DNA of 37,039 nucleotides, taken from CAZSNH01 sp052388455 (GTDB lineage Bacteria > Pseudomonadota > Alphaproteobacteria > Rhizobiales > Hyphomicrobiaceae). The position numbers and the translations under genes were made by a program. Below, in pieces: positions 36,087-37,039 of this stretch; position 1 is the first letter of the stretch, and each line of letters begins with the position of its first letter. The stretch lies in the NCBI GenBank assembly GCA_052388455.1, contig JBQTIA010000143.1:1-37039 (forward strand), in the 5' to 3' direction. The notes under the pieces are model-generated. The model had not been told where the DNA came from and did no database searches. It saw nothing but the letters and a program-made list of their open reading frames with translations.

Positions 36087-36518
36087 ATGAAACTTCCCAT
36101 TTTCGCGGCCGGCGTCCTCGCTGCATCGACCGGCATGGCCGCGGCCCACGACACGACACCCATCGAGCGCGAACTGCGCCTTCAGGCCCAGACCATCGAC
36201 GACGGCCGCAAGAATGGCGACCTCACCTGGCACGAGGCCCGGGAACTCTGGGACGAGCAGGCCCGAATCGTCGGCCTGCTGCGCCAGGCCCGGTCCGACG
36301 GCACGGTCAACCGGCGCGAGTTCAACGCCATCCGCGACGCGCAGTCCGAGGCACGCGAGACCATCTCCGCCGAGTTGACCGACGGCGATTTCTCCCGCTG
36401 GCGCCGCTGGTATGCCAAGCGCGAGGAGCGAGGCTACGGCAGCGACTACGATCGCGGCGGCTGGGGCTACGGCCGCTGGGGTTACGGTTACGGCCGCGGC
36501 GACGCCGACCGCTACTGA
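36087..36518 (+). CDS. Small exported protein, half-EF-hand-like module (copy 2)
   Basis: 143 aa after CAGGAGCCCTTCCA. Signal peptide MKLPIFAAGVLAASTGMAAA, cleaved before HDTT. Two units follow: DDGRKNGDLTWHEARELWDEQ and RSDGTVNRREFNAIRDAQSEA; each has xGx(L/V)(T/N)xxE as in an EF-hand loop with degenerate first positions. Then DFSRWRRWYAKREE and a Gly/Tyr/Trp-rich tail (GGWGYGRWGYGYGRG). Clearly paralogous to the protein starting at 36728 and weakly to that at 35643. Confidence 0.82.
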   Translation: MKLPIFAAGVLAASTGMAAAHDTTPIERELRLQAQTIDDGRKNGDLTWHEARELWDEQARIVGLLRQARSDGTVNRREFNAIRDAQSEARETISAELTDGDFSRWRRWYAKREERGYGSDYDRGGWGYGRWGYGYGRGDADRY

Positions 36519-36565
36519 CGAACATCGATCGAGCCCACGCGTTTCCTTCTTCCTCCGAGCCTTCA

Positions 36566-36596
36566 GGCCGCATCGTCGCCCGATGCGGCCCTTTTT
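36566..36596 (+). terminator. Intrinsic terminator after copy 2
   Basis: GGCCGCATCG (36566-36575), loop TCGCC, CGATGCGGCC (36581-36590), then CTTTTT. A perfect 10-bp stem and T-run on the + strand. Confidence 0.93.
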
Positions 36597-36727
36597 CCGG
36601 CCGCTGCCACGACGGGTCATGAACCCAGGATGAAAACGGCATTCAGTGCCGGTTCAAGGCGGCGAAGCCATCCTCGATCTCGACCCCGGACACCCCCGCC
36701 GAGGTCTCGAGACAAATGGAGATTTCG

Positions 36728-37039
36728 ATGATCAGGATTGCGCTTCTTGCCGGTAGCCTCGTGCTCGGCTCCTCGCTCACCGCTTTGGCCAACAGCACAG
36801 ACGTTCGCATGGACGAGCAGCGGGACGTGATAGAACTGGGCCGCCGCGACGGCTCGATCACCTGGCGCGAAGGCATCAAGCTGCGAAAGGAGCAGGCGGC
36901 GATCGCGCAGCGGCGCGCAGAGCTTCTCGCCGATGGACGGCTTTCGAAGAAGGAGCGCCGGGAGCTGAACGCGCGGCAGGACGAGGCGGAAGCGCACATC
37001 GACGGCGAGCTGTCGGACGGCTGGCGTCGCCTGTGGTGT
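36728..37039 (+). CDS. Small exported protein, half-EF-hand-like module (copy 3), 3'-truncated
   Basis: Open to the window end (104 codons). ATG 36728 is preferred over ATG 36716 because GGAG at 36718-36721 sits 6 bases before it. Signal peptide MIRIALLAGSLVLGSSLTALA, cleavage before NST. Mature sequence DVIELGRRDGSITWREGIKL, then RAELLADGRLSKKERRELNARQDEA, then HIDGELSDGWRRLW. It aligns unit by unit with copy 2 (GDLTWHE with GSITWRE; DGTVNRRE with DGRLSKKE; DGDFSRWRRW with SDGWRRLW). Follows its own gap after the terminator at 36566. The C terminus is outside the window. Confidence 0.82.
   Translation, partial: MIRIALLAGSLVLGSSLTALANSTDVRMDEQRDVIELGRRDGSITWREGIKLRKEQAAIAQRRAELLADGRLSKKERRELNARQDEAEAHIDGELSDGWRRLWC

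Overview
The window is 37 kb of GC-rich DNA from an alphaproteobacterium, most probably a member of the Hyphomicrobiales (Hyphomicrobiaceae-like; the exact genus is a guess). The evidence is the gene order (str-S10-spc-adk-alpha cluster, then a Do-like protease, rarA, fluC, an RluC-type pseudouridine synthase, a HAD phosphatase, ATP12 and pccB), adk directly after secY, no rpmJ, and several charged ribosomal-protein tails. No rRNA, tRNA, IS element, prophage or CRISPR array was seen.

Region 1 (1-18740) is the translation and secretion cluster, all on the + strand: the 3' part of fusA, then tuf, rpsJ-rplC-rplD-rplW-rplB-rpsS-rplV-rpsC-rplP-rpmC-rpsQ, rplN-rplX-rplE-rpsN-rpsH-rplF-rplR-rpsE-rpmD-rplO-secY-adk, and rpsM-rpsK-rpoA-rplQ, closed by a strong intrinsic terminator at 18712. 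Two core proteins are unusual: EF-Tu has a 6-residue insertion that rewrites switch I, and L2 has a shortened, altered C-terminal loop. Three gaps (tuf/rpsJ, rpsJ/rplC, rpoA/rplQ) hold inverted arrays of 7-bp tandem repeats of two sequence families (GTGAGTG and GGGATTA) that can fold into long stems.

Region 2 (18741-31776) contains a syntenic housekeeping block (degP-like, rarA, fluC, rluC-type, HAD, ATP12) broken up by accessory genes. These are an exported SRPBCC-like protein, two paralogous minus-strand RTX proteins with 20-residue repeats or RTX motifs and near-identical C-terminal secretion ends (21084-23192 and 26355-27767), a DUF805-like membrane protein, a DoxX protein, and a Tae4-family (type VI amidase effector-like) protein followed by a small membrane protein. 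fluC-rluC-HAD-ATP12 overlap by 4 bp at each junction and are probably co-translated.

Region 3 (31777-37039) has two small membrane proteins, a DUF2750-like protein, pccB (propionyl-CoA carboxylase beta), and three small exported proteins built from a repeated half-EF-hand-like module; the last runs off the window. A 101-bp dispersed repeat with two hairpins occurs at 19312 and 32381, about 92% identical.

The observations most worth a second look are the heptamer inverted arrays in ribosomal operons, the EF-Tu switch I variant, the orphan Tae4-like gene, the RTX pair, and the family of small exported half-EF-hand proteins.
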